A DNA stretch of 64,000 nucleotides from Chiayiivirga flava (GCF_014202825.1 NZ_JACHHP010000003.1:20134-84133), one strand, 5' to 3'. Counted from the stretch's first letter, positions 1-9,364 are shown. Notes: a model not told the origin generated them from the letters alone. A program made the numbers and translations.

Positions 1-1692
1 GTCGCGGCCGTGCTCGATGCGTTCGGCGAAACTGCCGAGCCGCGTCGCGATCACCGGCACGCCCAGCTGCCACAGTTCGGACAGCGTGTAGCTGTAGGTT
101 TCGGCCACCGTGGACGCGAGCAGCGCCGCATCCGGACGCAGCTGCGCAAGCAGCGCGGGCAGCGCGTCGCGCTCGTAGTTCATCGCCACGTGGACGCCGC
201 GCCGGCCGAAGAAGCGCATCGCCGCGGCGCCACCGCCGAGCAGCACGAGTTCGACGCGCTCGGGCAGCTGCGGCAGCAGCTCGGCCAGCAGATGCTCGCC
301 CTTGGCGCCGTTGATGCGGCCGACGACTACGATGCGCAGCGTGTCCCGATCGGCGTCGGTGTCGATCGCGGGCAGCGCCTGCGCGAACGGCGCGAAGCCG
401 TGCTCGATGCGGTGCCAGGTGCGCTGCGCGAGTGCCGGTTCGATGCGCAGCAGATTGCGTTGCACCGTGTCCGAGGGCGCGATCAGCGCAACGTCGGCCC
501 GTGCGAGAGCATCGAGGTAGGCCGCGCGCAGCGCGATCCAGGCCTCGGGCCGGGTCTCGGAAAACTCGAAGCCGCGCGTATCGCGCAACGCCTCGGCAAT
601 GGCCGTGGCGGAAAAATCGCGGGCAGCGTCGTCGAAATCGGCGTGCAGGCGCGGCCACAGCGGGTAGTAGTCGTGGCACACGACGGCCGTCGGCAGGCCG
701 GTGCGCAGCGCGTCGAGGCTGTGGCCGATCAGCGAGGACACCAGCACGCCGCCGATGCCGAAGTCGCGCAGCACCGTGGCGAGGATGGCGCGATACTCCG
801 CCGATTCGCCGGCCGTGGCGGCGATCGGCGCGGCCAGCGGCCAGCGCCGCAGCGGCGCGGCCTGCACGTCGGCATGCAGCGCGAGCGCTTCGCCGTGGCA
901 GCGCCGCTCGGGGCTGCCCTGCGCCACGAGCACCACGTGGTGGCGCTGCGTGTCGGCGCGCGCGAGATCGGCGACGAAGCGCTGCGCACCGCCGCCCCAG
1001 CCGTGCAGCACGTGCAGCACCACGGCCCGCCCATCCAGGCCGTACAGCGGCAGCGGCTGCGCGCCGAGGGCCTGCAGGCGGGCCCGCAGCGCGTCCGCCA
1101 GTGCGCCGGCGGCGGTGCGCTGCGAGGTGCCGACGCACAGATGGTCGAGCATCGCGCCGCCGACGCCGACGGGCAATTCGCCGTCGCGACCGTCCCGCGA
1201 CAGACGCGACAGCGCCGATGCACGCCACAGGCTCAATGCGCCTGACCAGCCGGCACACGGCAACACGGCGTGGTCCGACACCGCGCGGCAGCGGGCGTCG
1301 AGCGCAGCGGCATCGGCGTCGGACCCGAGATCGGCGCTGCCCAATGGCGAGAACACGCCACTGTCGCCGTCGACGTTCGCCGCGGCCAGCAGGCGCGGCC
1401 ACCACGCGGCAGGCAGCTGCGTGTCGGCGTCCAGCAGCAGCGCGTCGCGGCCCGGTCGCGCCTGCGCCAGCGCATGCAGCGCCGCGCTCGCCGGGGCATC
1501 GCTTCGTTCCACGACGAGCGTGGGAAATCCCTCCGCATCGACCCGTTCGTCCGAACGCAGCACGACGACCATCTCGAAGGCATCGCGCAGCGGGCCGGTG
1601 GCTCGCGCGAGGCGCGCGGCCGTCCACGGCTCGCGCGACACCAGGCACAGCAGGGGCAGGAGCCGATCGGACGGATCAGGGACGGGATTCAA
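1..1692 (-). CDS. Two-domain glycosyltransferase, 3' end cut by the window edge
   Basis: The frame is open from a TTG at 1692 to base 1 with no stop (564 codons); a TAA lies 13 codons upstream of the TTG. The N-terminal part resembles a GT-A/GT2 fold: hydrophobic strands, then a DAD metal-binding-like motif at residues 88-90 within LLLDADTQLP. The second half looks like a GT-B/GT4 transferase, with a Gly-rich HGWGGGAQRFV segment and a nucleotide-binding-like VVVGRINGAKGEHLL near residue 445. The donor-site region GVPVIATRLGSFAERIEHG is the last part visible, so perhaps 100 residues are missing. Two-domain transferases of this kind build LPS O-antigen, rhamnan or other surface glycans, so a polysaccharide locus may continue to the left. 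Substrate unknown. No clear Shine-Dalgarno supports the TTG, so the start is tentative. Confidence 0.75.
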   Translation of the reverse strand, partial: MNPVPDPSDRLLPLLCLVSREPWTAARLARATGPLRDAFEMVVVLRSDERVDAEGFPTLVVERSDAPASAALHALAQARPGRDALLLDADTQLPAAWWPRLLAAANVDGDSGVFSPLGSADLGSDADAAALDARCRAVSDHAVLPCAGWSGALSLWRASALSRLSRDGRDGELPVGVGGAMLDHLCVGTSQRTAAGALADALRARLQALGAQPLPLYGLDGRAVVLHVLHGWGGGAQRFVADLARADTQRHHVVLVAQGSPERRCHGEALALHADVQAAPLRRWPLAAPIAATAGESAEYRAILATVLRDFGIGGVLVSSLIGHSLDALRTGLPTAVVCHDYYPLWPRLHADFDDAARDFSATAIAEALRDTRGFEFSETRPEAWIALRAAYLDALARADVALIAPSDTVQRNLLRIEPALAQRTWHRIEHGFAPFAQALPAIDTDADRDTLRIVVVGRINGAKGEHLLAELLPQLPERVELVLLGGGAAAMRFFGRRGVHVAMNYERDALPALLAQLRPDAALLASTVAETYSYTLSELWQLGVPVIATRLGSFAERIEHGRD

Positions 1693-1852
1693 TGCAATAC
1701 CGGAAACAGCCAGCCCGAAGCGGGCCGCGGATTATCCCCTGTCCGATGCCGCGCCTGCCAGTTGGTGCCCGCGGGTTGCCCGCCGGGTTCAGCGCCATGC
1801 CACGCGGTGGCCTGTACACTGCCGCGCTGTTTCCCCGTACCGAACCCCTCTT

Positions 1853-4168
1853 TTGCCCCGTCGCAGCAAGACCCCGACCCCGCCGCCTTCGCGCTGGACG
1901 ACGCGCTGGAAACCGATCTTCTGGCGCGTTCTGCCGCTGGCGCTCGCCGCCTTCGGTATCGTGCTGGGTTTCTTTGTGCCGTACCTGTGGGTGCTCGACG
2001 AGCGCGTGCAGGAGGAGTTCGGCCGCCTCACCTGGCAGGTGCCGACGCGGGTCTACGCGCGCCCCCTCGCGCTGTCGCCCGGCCTGCCGATGAGCGCCGA
2101 GGCGCTGGAGGACGAACTTGCCGCGGCGCGGTACGCCATCGACGGCGAGGCGCGCCAGGCCGGCACCTATGCGCGAGACGGCGGGCGCTTCGTCATCGCC
2201 ACGCGCGGCATCATCGATCTGGACGGACGCACGCCGCCGCAGCGCATCGAGCTGACCGTCGGCGACGGCCGCGTGCGCACGCTGTCGGTGGCGGGGGCGC
2301 CTGTGAAGTCGGCACGCGTGGATCCGGCGCGCATCGCCACCCTGTACGGCGAGAAGCAGGAGGAACGCCGACTGGTGCGCCTGCAGGATGCGCCGCCGCT
2401 GCTGCTGACCACGCTGCAGGCGGTCGAAGACCGCGACTTCAAGCATCACATCGGCATCGATGTCGGCGGCATGCTGCGCGCGGCGTGGGTCAACCTGCGC
2501 GAAGCGGACGCACGCCAGGGCGCGAGCACGCTCACCCAGCAGCTGGTGCGCAACCTGTACCTCACCCGCGACAAGAGCTTTGCGCGCAAGTTTCGCGAAA
2601 TCCTCTACGCGCTCGTGATCGAGGCGCGATTCGACAAGAGCACCATCCTGGAGGCCTATCTGAACCAGGCCTACATGGGCCAGCAGGGCGGGCAGGCGGT
2701 GCACGGCGTCGCGGCCGGTGCCGAGTTCTGGTTCGGACGCGACCTCGACCAGCTCGGCACCAGCGAGATCGCGCTGCTGGTCGGACTCATCAAGGGGCCG
2801 TCGGAATACGATCCGCGCAAGCATCCCGAACGCGCCACCCAGCGCCGCAACGTGGTGCTGCGCCAGATGGCGGACACCGGCCTCATCACCGACGCCGAAC
2901 TCGAACTCGCGCGCGCCCGACCGCTCGGCGTGACGCCACGTGCCAGCCTTTCGCGCGATCGGTATCCGGCCTTCATGGACCTGGTGCGCGACCAGCTGCA
3001 GCGCGACTATCCCGCCGACGCACTGCGCGGTGCCGGCCTGTCCGTGCTCACGACGCTGGCGCCGTCGGTGCAGGGCCGCAGCGAGCATGCGGTGACGGCG
3101 CAGCTCAAGGCGCTGACGCAGGACAAGCGCCCGCCGCTCGAAGCCGGACTGGTGGTCACCGACACCGGCAACGGCGAGGTGCTGGCGATGGTGGGCGGAC
3201 GCGACGTCGCCGCGCACGGGTTCAACCGTGCGCTGCAGGCGCAGCGGCCGGTCGGATCGCTGCTCAAGCCGTTCGTGTATCTGCTCGCCCTCGCGCAGCC
3301 GGGCCGGTATTCGCTGGCAAGTTCGGTGGACGATGCGCCGCTGACGCTGCGCGTGGCCGGCGGCAAGACCTGGAGCCCGGAAAATTCGGACAACGTCAGC
3401 CACGGTCGGGTCACCCTCGTCGATGCGCTGGCGCATTCGTACAACCAGGCCACGGTGCGGATCGGCATGGACATCGGTGTCGACCGCCTCGCGCGCCTGA
3501 TCAAGGTGCTCGCGGAGATCGATGCCGCGCCGCATCCCTCGCTGTTGCTTGGCGCGGTGGACCTGAGCCCGCTGCAGATGGCGCAGGCCTTCCAGTTCCT
3601 CGCGTCCGGCGGCCAGGTGCAGCCGCTGCGCGCGGTGCGCGGTGTGCTCGACGCGCAGGGCAAGGCACTCAACCGCTACGACACCGCACTCGAACCGGCG
3701 CAGCCCGGCGATGCGATCGCCGCGCGCCTGGTGTCGCTCGCGCTGCAGGAGACAGTGCGCAGCGGCACCGCACGCGCGCTGCTGTCCGACGGCCTGGGCC
3801 ACCTGGCCTCGGCCGGCAAGACCGGCACCAGCAACGACAGCCGCGACAGCTGGTACGCCGGCTACACCGGTTCGCATCTGGCCGTGGTCTGGGTGGGCAA
3901 CGACGACAACCAGCCCACCGGCCTGTACGGCGCGACCGGCGCGATGAAGGTCTGGTCGGCGCTGTTCAAGGCCCTGCCGAGCGCGCCGCTGCGCGTGTCC
4001 GAGGACGGGCTGGAAGCGGCCTGGGTCGATGTCGGAAAATACGCCGTCACCGACGAGGACTGCCCGCAGGCCAGACGCTTCCTCTTCGTGCACGGCTACA
4101 CTCCGGAACACTACGAACGTTGCCCGATGGCCCGCCTGCGCGGCTGGTTCGGGCGCGAAGGAGATTGA
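1853..4168 (+). CDS. mrcB: Penicillin-binding protein 1B (bifunctional class A PBP)
   Basis: Polymerises lipid II into glycan strands and cross-links the stem peptides in the periplasm. The product is about 771 residues with a short basic, Pro-rich cytoplasmic tail and one membrane anchor near residues 24-45. A UvrB-like domain 2 follows, then the GT51 domain with catalytic Glu in AVEDRDFKHH (about residue 190) and the ASTLTQQLVRN motif (about 224). The transpeptidase motifs are complete: S469-L-L-K472, S529-Y-N531 and K656-T-G. PBP1B of E. coli is 844 residues, so this is a compact member. The chosen start is TTG at 1853, giving MPRRSKTPTPPP; the frame stays open far upstream but that part is antisense shadow. 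The next gene is an outer-membrane-type lipoprotein 5 bp downstream, but no LpoB resemblance is evident. Confidence 0.9.
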   Translation: MPRRSKTPTPPPSRWTTRWKPIFWRVLPLALAAFGIVLGFFVPYLWVLDERVQEEFGRLTWQVPTRVYARPLALSPGLPMSAEALEDELAAARYAIDGEARQAGTYARDGGRFVIATRGIIDLDGRTPPQRIELTVGDGRVRTLSVAGAPVKSARVDPARIATLYGEKQEERRLVRLQDAPPLLLTTLQAVEDRDFKHHIGIDVGGMLRAAWVNLREADARQGASTLTQQLVRNLYLTRDKSFARKFREILYALVIEARFDKSTILEAYLNQAYMGQQGGQAVHGVAAGAEFWFGRDLDQLGTSEIALLVGLIKGPSEYDPRKHPERATQRRNVVLRQMADTGLITDAELELARARPLGVTPRASLSRDRYPAFMDLVRDQLQRDYPADALRGAGLSVLTTLAPSVQGRSEHAVTAQLKALTQDKRPPLEAGLVVTDTGNGEVLAMVGGRDVAAHGFNRALQAQRPVGSLLKPFVYLLALAQPGRYSLASSVDDAPLTLRVAGGKTWSPENSDNVSHGRVTLVDALAHSYNQATVRIGMDIGVDRLARLIKVLAEIDAAPHPSLLLGAVDLSPLQMAQAFQFLASGGQVQPLRAVRGVLDAQGKALNRYDTALEPAQPGDAIAARLVSLALQETVRSGTARALLSDGLGHLASAGKTGTSNDSRDSWYAGYTGSHLAVVWVGNDDNQPTGLYGATGAMKVWSALFKALPSAPLRVSEDGLEAAWVDVGKYAVTDEDCPQARRFLFVHGYTPEHYERCPMARLRGWFGREGD

Positions 4169-4173
4169 CGATC

Positions 4174-4719
4174 ATGACGATGCCCATCCCCGGCGTATCG
4201 CGCCATCTCGCCGCCGTGGCGGTTGCGCTGACGCTTGCACTGGCCGCCTGCTCTTCGCCATCGACGCCGCAGAAGGCGGCCACGAAGCCTGCGGCCCCGG
4301 CGGCACGCAACCTGCTCGCCGAAGTGCGCGCCGCCGGCGCGAACGGCGACGATTCGCTGGACGTGCAGCCGTTGCGCGATCCGGTGATCGAGGACCTGCG
4401 CGCCAGCGCCACGCGCGCCGAGGCCGCCGCCAGATTCGGCGAGGCCGACGGCTTCCTGCGCGAAGCGCTCGCGATCACGCCGGACGATCCGGAACTGCTG
4501 CAGTGGCGTGCGGAACTTGCGCTTGCGCAGGCGCAGTACGACGAGGCGGTGCAACTGGCGAGCCGCTCGTACGAGACCGGTCCGAAGCTCGGCGCGCTGT
4601 GCCGCCGCAACTGGACCGCGGTGAAGCTCGCGCGCGAGATGACCGGCCACGCCGCCGCGGCCACCGCGGCCGCGCAGCAGGCCGCGCGCTGCACCGTCGA
4701 ACCGCCGGTCCGGATGTGA
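4174..4719 (+). CDS. TPR-like outer-membrane lipoprotein
   Basis: Predicted 181-residue lipoprotein. The signal peptide (to about residue 24) ends in a lipobox LAAC, so the mature protein would start with a lipidated Cys followed by a Ser/Pro/Ala/Lys-rich linker. The helical rest (ARFGEADGFLREALAITPDDPELLQWRAELALAQ) reads as one or two tetratricopeptide repeats. ATG 4174 has AAGGAG about 10 bases upstream, which overlaps the end of mrcB, so the two are probably co-transcribed. By position it could assist PBP1B or cell-wall enzymes, but that is inference. No family name is recognised with confidence. Confidence 0.8.
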   Translation: MTMPIPGVSRHLAAVAVALTLALAACSSPSTPQKAATKPAAPAARNLLAEVRAAGANGDDSLDVQPLRDPVIEDLRASATRAEAAARFGEADGFLREALAITPDDPELLQWRAELALAQAQYDEAVQLASRSYETGPKLGALCRRNWTAVKLAREMTGHAAAATAAAQQAARCTVEPPVRM

Positions 4720-4747
4720 GGCGCAGCGTCGCGGCGACGCGTCGGCG

Positions 4748-6688
4748 GTGACGCTGCCGCAAACAACGTTGCCGCAGTCCACCGCCGCGGCGCTTGCCGA
4801 CGACGGTCCGCTCGCGCGCAATATTGCAGGCTACGTCGCGCGCCCGGCGCAGCAGCGCATGGCGCAGGCCGTGGCCGACACCATCGAGGCCCGCGAACAC
4901 CTCATCGCCGAGGCCGGCACCGGCACCGGCAAGACCTACGCCTACCTCGTGCCGGCGCTGCTCAGCGGCCAGCGTGTCATCGTCTCCACCGGCACGCGCG
5001 CGTTGCAGGACCAGCTCTACCACCGCGATCTTCCGCGCGTGCGCGAGGCGCTCGGCGTACGCATCAAGAGCGCGCTGCTGAAGGGGCGAAGCAACTACCT
5101 GTGCTGGTACCGGCTCGAACGCGCCCGGAACGAAGGCCGATTCGTGTCGCGCGAAGCGGTGGGCCACCTGCAGCGCATCCACGCCTGGGCCGGGCGCAGC
5201 AGGAGCGGGGATCTGGCCGAGATCGACTTCGTTGCCGAGGACTCGCCGTTGTGGCCGCAGGTCACCTCCAGCGTGGAGAACTGCCTCGGCGGCGAATGTC
5301 CGTTCTACGCCGAGTGCTTCGTCGTCAAGGCGCGGCAGGCGGCGCAGGAGGCCGATCTCGTCGTCGTCAACCACCACCTGCTGTTCGCCGACCAGGCGAT
5401 CAAGCGCGAAGGCTTCGGCGAAATCCTGCCCGGCGCGCACGCCTTCGTGCTGGACGAAGCGCACCAGCTGCCGGAACTTGCCGCGCAGTTCTTCAGCACG
5501 TCGGTCTCGATGCGGCAGCTGCAGGAACTGGCACGCGATGCCGTTGCCGAATGCGGCGAGGTCAGCGGCGCGCTCGACGAAGTGCAGGAGCCGGCACGCG
5601 ACCTCGAACAGCGGCTGCGCGAATTGCGCCTCGCGCTCGATCCTCTGCCGACGCGCGGTCCGCTGTGGCAGATCCGCCGCGACGCCGAGTGCGACGATGC
5701 ACTCGCCGCCACCCAGGCCGCCTTGTCGGCGCTGCATTCGGTGCTCGATGCATTCGCCGAACGCAGCGTGGGCTTCAAGGCCTGCGCCGAACGCGCGCAA
5801 AGCCAGCGCGAGCGAATGGCGCAAGTGCTCGGCGACAGCGCCGGCGGCGAGGTGCGCTGGTACGAGATCACCCCGCGCGGCTTCGCGCTGCATCTCACGC
5901 CGCTCGACGTGGCGCAGCCGTTGCGCGAATTCCGCGAGCAGTCGCGCGCCGCGTGGATCTTCACCTCGGCAACGCTCGCCGTGGACGGTGGCTTCGACCA
6001 TCTTGCCCGGCAGCTCGGGCTGGAATCGCCGCGCACCGTGCTCGAACCGAGCCCGTTCGACTTCTCGACGCAGGCACTTGCCTACCTGCCGCGCGGCATG
6101 CCCGAGCCGAACATGCGCGGCTACGTCGACGCGATCGTCGAGGCTGCGCTGCCGGTGCTCGATGCCTCGAACGGCCGCGCCTTCCTGCTGTTCACCTCGC
6201 ACCGCGCGTTGCGCGAGGCGGCCGACAAACTCGCGGTGCGGCGCGATTTCCCGCTGTTCGTGCAGGGCACGCAACCGCGCCATCGCCTGCTCGAACAGTT
6301 CCGCGCGTCGGGCAACGGCGTGCTGCTCGGCGCCGCCAGTTTCTGGGAAGGCGTGGACGTGGCCGGCGAAGCATTGCAACTGGTCGTCATCGACAAACTC
6401 CCGTTCGCCGCGCCCGATGATCCCGTGCTCGAGGCACGCCTGGACGCCGTGCGCCGCCGCGGCGGCAACGCCTTCCGCGACTGGCAACTGCCCACCGCCG
6501 TGATCGGCCTGAAACAGGGCGCCGGCCGCCTCATCCGCACCCACGCCGACCGCGGCGTGCTCATGCTGTGCGACCCGCGCCTCATCGCAAAAAGCTACGG
6601 CCGCGTCTTCCTCGACAGCCTCCCGCCGCTGCCGCGCACGCGCGAGCTGGCCGACGTGCAGGCGTTCTTCGCACGCGCAGCGTCCTGA
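4748..6688 (+). CDS. yoaA: DinG/YoaA-type FeS-cluster DNA helicase
   Basis: XPD/DinG-like superfamily 2 helicase, 646 residues, expected to unwind DNA 5' to 3' in repair or at stalled forks. The Walker A is G57-TGTGKT63. Four cysteines suited to a 4Fe-4S cluster lie at 119, 179, 184 and 190 (NYLC and CLGGECPFYAEC), and the Walker B is DEAH at 236-239. The C-terminal half carries helicase motifs IV-VI, including LLGAASFWEGVDVAG and GLKQGAGRLIRT. The length fits YoaA (about 636) better than DinG (about 716). YoaA is known to interact with the DNA polymerase III chi subunit. The start is GTG 4748, 28 bp after the lipoprotein gene. Confidence 0.9.
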   Translation: MTLPQTTLPQSTAAALADDGPLARNIAGYVARPAQQRMAQAVADTIEAREHLIAEAGTGTGKTYAYLVPALLSGQRVIVSTGTRALQDQLYHRDLPRVREALGVRIKSALLKGRSNYLCWYRLERARNEGRFVSREAVGHLQRIHAWAGRSRSGDLAEIDFVAEDSPLWPQVTSSVENCLGGECPFYAECFVVKARQAAQEADLVVVNHHLLFADQAIKREGFGEILPGAHAFVLDEAHQLPELAAQFFSTSVSMRQLQELARDAVAECGEVSGALDEVQEPARDLEQRLRELRLALDPLPTRGPLWQIRRDAECDDALAATQAALSALHSVLDAFAERSVGFKACAERAQSQRERMAQVLGDSAGGEVRWYEITPRGFALHLTPLDVAQPLREFREQSRAAWIFTSATLAVDGGFDHLARQLGLESPRTVLEPSPFDFSTQALAYLPRGMPEPNMRGYVDAIVEAALPVLDASNGRAFLLFTSHRALREAADKLAVRRDFPLFVQGTQPRHRLLEQFRASGNGVLLGAASFWEGVDVAGEALQLVVIDKLPFAAPDDPVLEARLDAVRRRGGNAFRDWQLPTAVIGLKQGAGRLIRTHADRGVLMLCDPRLIAKSYGRVFLDSLPPLPRTRELADVQAFFARAAS

Positions 6689-6697
6689 TCGGAAGGT

Positions 6698-6725
6698 TGC
6701 TAAACAAGATTATTTTTGTTTAGCA
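6698..6725. promoter_or_regulatory. AT-rich perfect inverted repeat, candidate operator
   Basis: Two perfect 10-base arms, TGCTAAACAA at 6698-6707 and TTGTTTAGCA at 6716-6725, are separated by GATTATTT. The site sits 17 bp before the GTG start of the nucleotidyltransferase gene and is the most AT-rich patch in this part of the window. It has no following T-run and a poor loop for termination, so a dimeric repressor site overlapping the promoter is the simplest reading. No regulator gene is adjacent. Confidence 0.5.
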
Positions 6726-6741
6726 TGAACGCCCGGCCCGG

Positions 6742-7791
6742 GTGACCCGAATGCGCTACAGCGAACTGCCACTCTCCGCCCAGACCGCCTACGCGGAGCT
6801 CAGCGAGCAGACGCGCGCTTTCGAACTCGGCGCCGCTATCGGGGGGCTGACCGGCAGCTTCCAGAAGCTCGAGCGCAAAGGCAAGGCCTACTGGTACTTC
6901 GCGTTTCGCGACCTGGGACAGAAGGTACGCATGGCCTACGTCGGCCCCGACGACGAGCGTATTCGCGCGCTGATCCGCCGCTTCGACGAACAACGCCAGA
7001 CACGCCCGCTGGCACCGCAGGCCAAGGCTGCCGTCGCGCTCGGTGCTGCGTCCGTCGCGCCGAAACACTTCCGCATCATCAAGCGGCTCGCGGACCACGG
7101 ATTCTTCCGCGCCGGTGGCGTGCTGATCGGTACGCACGCGTTCCTGACGATGGGCAACCTGCTCGGCGTGCGCTGGCTGGATGCGGCGGCGACGCTGGAC
7201 GTCGATTTCGCGCACGCCGGCAGGAACATTTCCATCGCGCTGCCGGCCGATCTGAAGATCGACGTGCACAACGCCCTGGAGTCGCTAGAAATGGGCTTGC
7301 TGCCCATCAGCGAATTCGACGGCGCCGCCGGTGCGCAGTATCGCAACCCCGCAGATCAGGAGCTGCGGATCGATTTCGTCACGAGTCGGACGCGTCGCGG
7401 CGGCGCGGTGCGCCTGCCCGATCTCAACCTCGTGCTGGAACCGTTGAAGTTCATGGAGTTTTCGCTCGAGGGCACGACGCAGGGCTGTGTCTTCGCCGCC
7501 GCCGGTGCCTGCACGGTCAACCTGCCCGCACCGGAGCGCTACGCGGTCCACAAGCTGATCGTCTACGGCGAACGTCCCGTGCGCGAGCGAGTCAAGGCGA
7601 ACAAGGATCTGCTCCAGGCCGCTGCGCTGGCCGAGTTTTTTCTCCGCACGGACGCTGCCGCGGAATTCAACCATGCATGGCGCGACGCGATTGCACGTGG
7701 GCCCGGCTGGCGCAAGCGTGCGCTGCAGGGAAAGGAAGCGCTCTGCCGGATCGCGCCGGATCTTGCGAACGAACAACTCTGGCAGCTCTGA
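6742..7791 (+). CDS. GSU2403-type nucleotidyltransferase-fold protein
   Basis: 349-residue protein resembling the GSU2403/NTP_transf_8 family of nucleotidyltransferase-fold proteins. The core shows a Gly-containing strand GGVLIGTHAF followed by LDVDFAH, giving the D-x-D acidic pair expected of the polymerase-beta-like fold, and further acidic strands downstream (ELRIDFVTS). The N-terminal 100 residues look like the family's helical leader. The biochemical role is not established; relatives with this fold include toxin-like AbiEii proteins. GTG 6742 gives MTRMRYSELP; ATG 6751 is an equally reasonable start. The gene stands alone, just behind a strong palindrome, and has neither an AbiEi-like partner nor a toxin-antitoxin mate in view. 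Confidence 0.7.
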   Translation: MTRMRYSELPLSAQTAYAELSEQTRAFELGAAIGGLTGSFQKLERKGKAYWYFAFRDLGQKVRMAYVGPDDERIRALIRRFDEQRQTRPLAPQAKAAVALGAASVAPKHFRIIKRLADHGFFRAGGVLIGTHAFLTMGNLLGVRWLDAAATLDVDFAHAGRNISIALPADLKIDVHNALESLEMGLLPISEFDGAAGAQYRNPADQELRIDFVTSRTRRGGAVRLPDLNLVLEPLKFMEFSLEGTTQGCVFAAAGACTVNLPAPERYAVHKLIVYGERPVRERVKANKDLLQAAALAEFFLRTDAAAEFNHAWRDAIARGPGWRKRALQGKEALCRIAPDLANEQLWQL

Positions 7792-7853
7792 GGCCGTCCC
7801 GTGGCGCCGATTCGCGCGGGCCATGCAACAATCGCGCTACAGACTCTGCAGCG

Positions 7854-8627
7854 ATGCCCATGTCCACGATGATCCGTCCCGATGTCCGCGACCGCGTCTC
7901 GCCCGAGGAGTGGCAGCTGCGCGTCGATCTCGCCGCGTGTTACCGGCTGATCGCGCTGCACGGCTGGTCGGACCTCGTGTTCACGCACATCTCGGCCAAA
8001 TTGCCGGGCGACGACGAACGCTTCCTGATCAATCCGTACGGCGCGCTGTTCGAGGAAATCACCGCGAGTTCGCTGGTCACGGTAAACCTCGCCGGCGAGA
8101 AGGTCGACGACTCGCCGTTTCCGATCAATCCCGCGGGCTTCACCATCCACAGCGCGATCCACGCGGCGCGGCACGACGTGGGTTGCGTGCTGCACGTGCA
8201 CACCGTCAACGGCATCGCGGTGTCGGCGCAGAAGAACGGGCTGATGCCGATCTCACAGCAATCGATCTTCGTGCTGTCGAGCCTGGGCTACCACGGCTAC
8301 GAGGGTGTGGCGCTGCGCGACGACGAGAAGCCGCGCCTGGTCCAACACCTCGGCGGCAACACCTTCCTGATGCTGCGCAACCACGGCCTGCTGACCGTCG
8401 GCGCGGGCATCCCGGACGCGTTCCTCGCGATGTACCTGTTCGAAACCTGCTGCGCGATCCAGATCCGCGCCCAGAGCGGCGGCGGCGAACTGGTGCAGGT
8501 GCATCCGCAGATCGTCGCCACCGCGCAGCAACAGGCGGCGCAGGTGACGAAAAACCTCGGCGGGCAACTGGTGTGGCCGGGGTTGTTGCGCAAGCTCGAC
8601 CGCATCGACGCGTCGTTCCGCGAGTGA
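7854..8627 (+). CDS. Class II aldolase/adducin-family protein
   Basis: 257-residue protein of the class II aldolase/adducin fold (FucA/AraD type). The zinc-binding histidines are visible as HVHT (in GCVLHVHTVNGIAV) and in the later LMLRNHGLLT segment; the ITASSLVTVNL and NPAGFTIHSAIH segments are also typical. It lacks the sugar-phosphate gene context of FucA or AraD and resembles the class II aldolase domain proteins that are common, and of unknown substrate, in proteobacteria. Start ATG 7854 is chosen over 7860 and 7869; none has a good Shine-Dalgarno. It ends 4 bp before tsaB. Confidence 0.85.
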   Translation: MPMSTMIRPDVRDRVSPEEWQLRVDLAACYRLIALHGWSDLVFTHISAKLPGDDERFLINPYGALFEEITASSLVTVNLAGEKVDDSPFPINPAGFTIHSAIHAARHDVGCVLHVHTVNGIAVSAQKNGLMPISQQSIFVLSSLGYHGYEGVALRDDEKPRLVQHLGGNTFLMLRNHGLLTVGAGIPDAFLAMYLFETCCAIQIRAQSGGGELVQVHPQIVATAQQQAAQVTKNLGGQLVWPGLLRKLDRIDASFRE

Positions 8628-8631
8628 GCAC

Positions 8632-9324
8632 ATGAAGATCCTCGCGCTGGAAACTGCGACCGAAGCGTGTTCGGTGGCGCTGTGGATCGACGGCGACGTG
8701 CGCGAACGCTTCGAGGTGGCACCGCGCCGCCACACCGAACTCGTGCTGCCGTGGACCGAGACCCTGCTGGCCGACGCCGGCATCGGCAGGACGCAGCTCG
8801 ACGCCATCGCCTGCGGTCGCGGGCCCGGCGCGTTCACCGGCGTGCGGCTCGCGGTGGCGCTCACGCAGGGGCTGGCGCTGGCGCTCGACCGGCCGGTGCT
8901 CGCGATTTCCACGCTCGCCGCACTCGCGCTCGACGCGGACGCGGAGCACGGTGAGCACGTGCTCGCGGCGATCGACGCGCGCATGGGCGAAATCTATCTG
9001 GCCGGGTATGTGCGCGACGGCGACGCCGGCGTGCGCGAGGTGCTGGCCGAACGCCTGGTCGACCCCGCGGCCGTGACCTGCGCCGAGTTCGAGCGCTGCG
9101 TCGGCGTCGGCACCGGCTTCGCCGCCGGACACGGCATCCTCGCCGTCACGCTCGCCGGACAGCTGCAGCGCTGCGATGCCTCCGCGCTGCCGCACGCGGC
9201 GGCGGTCGCGCGCCTGGCCGCCGCCGCGTACGAGCGCGGCGACGCGATCGCCCCCGACGCGCTGGAGCCGGCTTACCTGCGCAACAAGGTTGCGTTGACG
9301 CTGGCGGAACAGGGCAAGGCCTGA
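8632..9324 (+). CDS. tsaB: tRNA threonylcarbamoyladenosine protein TsaB
   Basis: TsaB partners TsaD and TsaE in making t6A37 in ANN-decoding tRNAs. The 230-residue product begins MKILALETATEACSVALW, an ASKHA-fold phosphate-loop start typical of TsaB, and contains RGPGAFTGVRLAVALTQGLA, a family hallmark. The E. coli protein is 231 residues. It directly follows the aldolase gene (4 bp gap), so co-transcription is likely. It ends 40 bp before the end of a convergent gene. Confidence 0.93.
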   Translation: MKILALETATEACSVALWIDGDVRERFEVAPRRHTELVLPWTETLLADAGIGRTQLDAIACGRGPGAFTGVRLAVALTQGLALALDRPVLAISTLAALALDADAEHGEHVLAAIDARMGEIYLAGYVRDGDAGVREVLAERLVDPAAVTCAEFERCVGVGTGFAAGHGILAVTLAGQLQRCDASALPHAAAVARLAAAAYERGDAIAPDALEPAYLRNKVALTLAEQGKA

Positions 9325-9364
9325 CTCCGCAATTGGCGCGTGGGTCCGTTGCGATCCGCAGCGG

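Noticed and set aside
10..1245. 411-residue Arg/Gln-rich open frame on the plus strand
   Set aside because: It is the antisense shadow of the glycosyltransferase on the minus strand, which has recognisable domains and is open to the edge.
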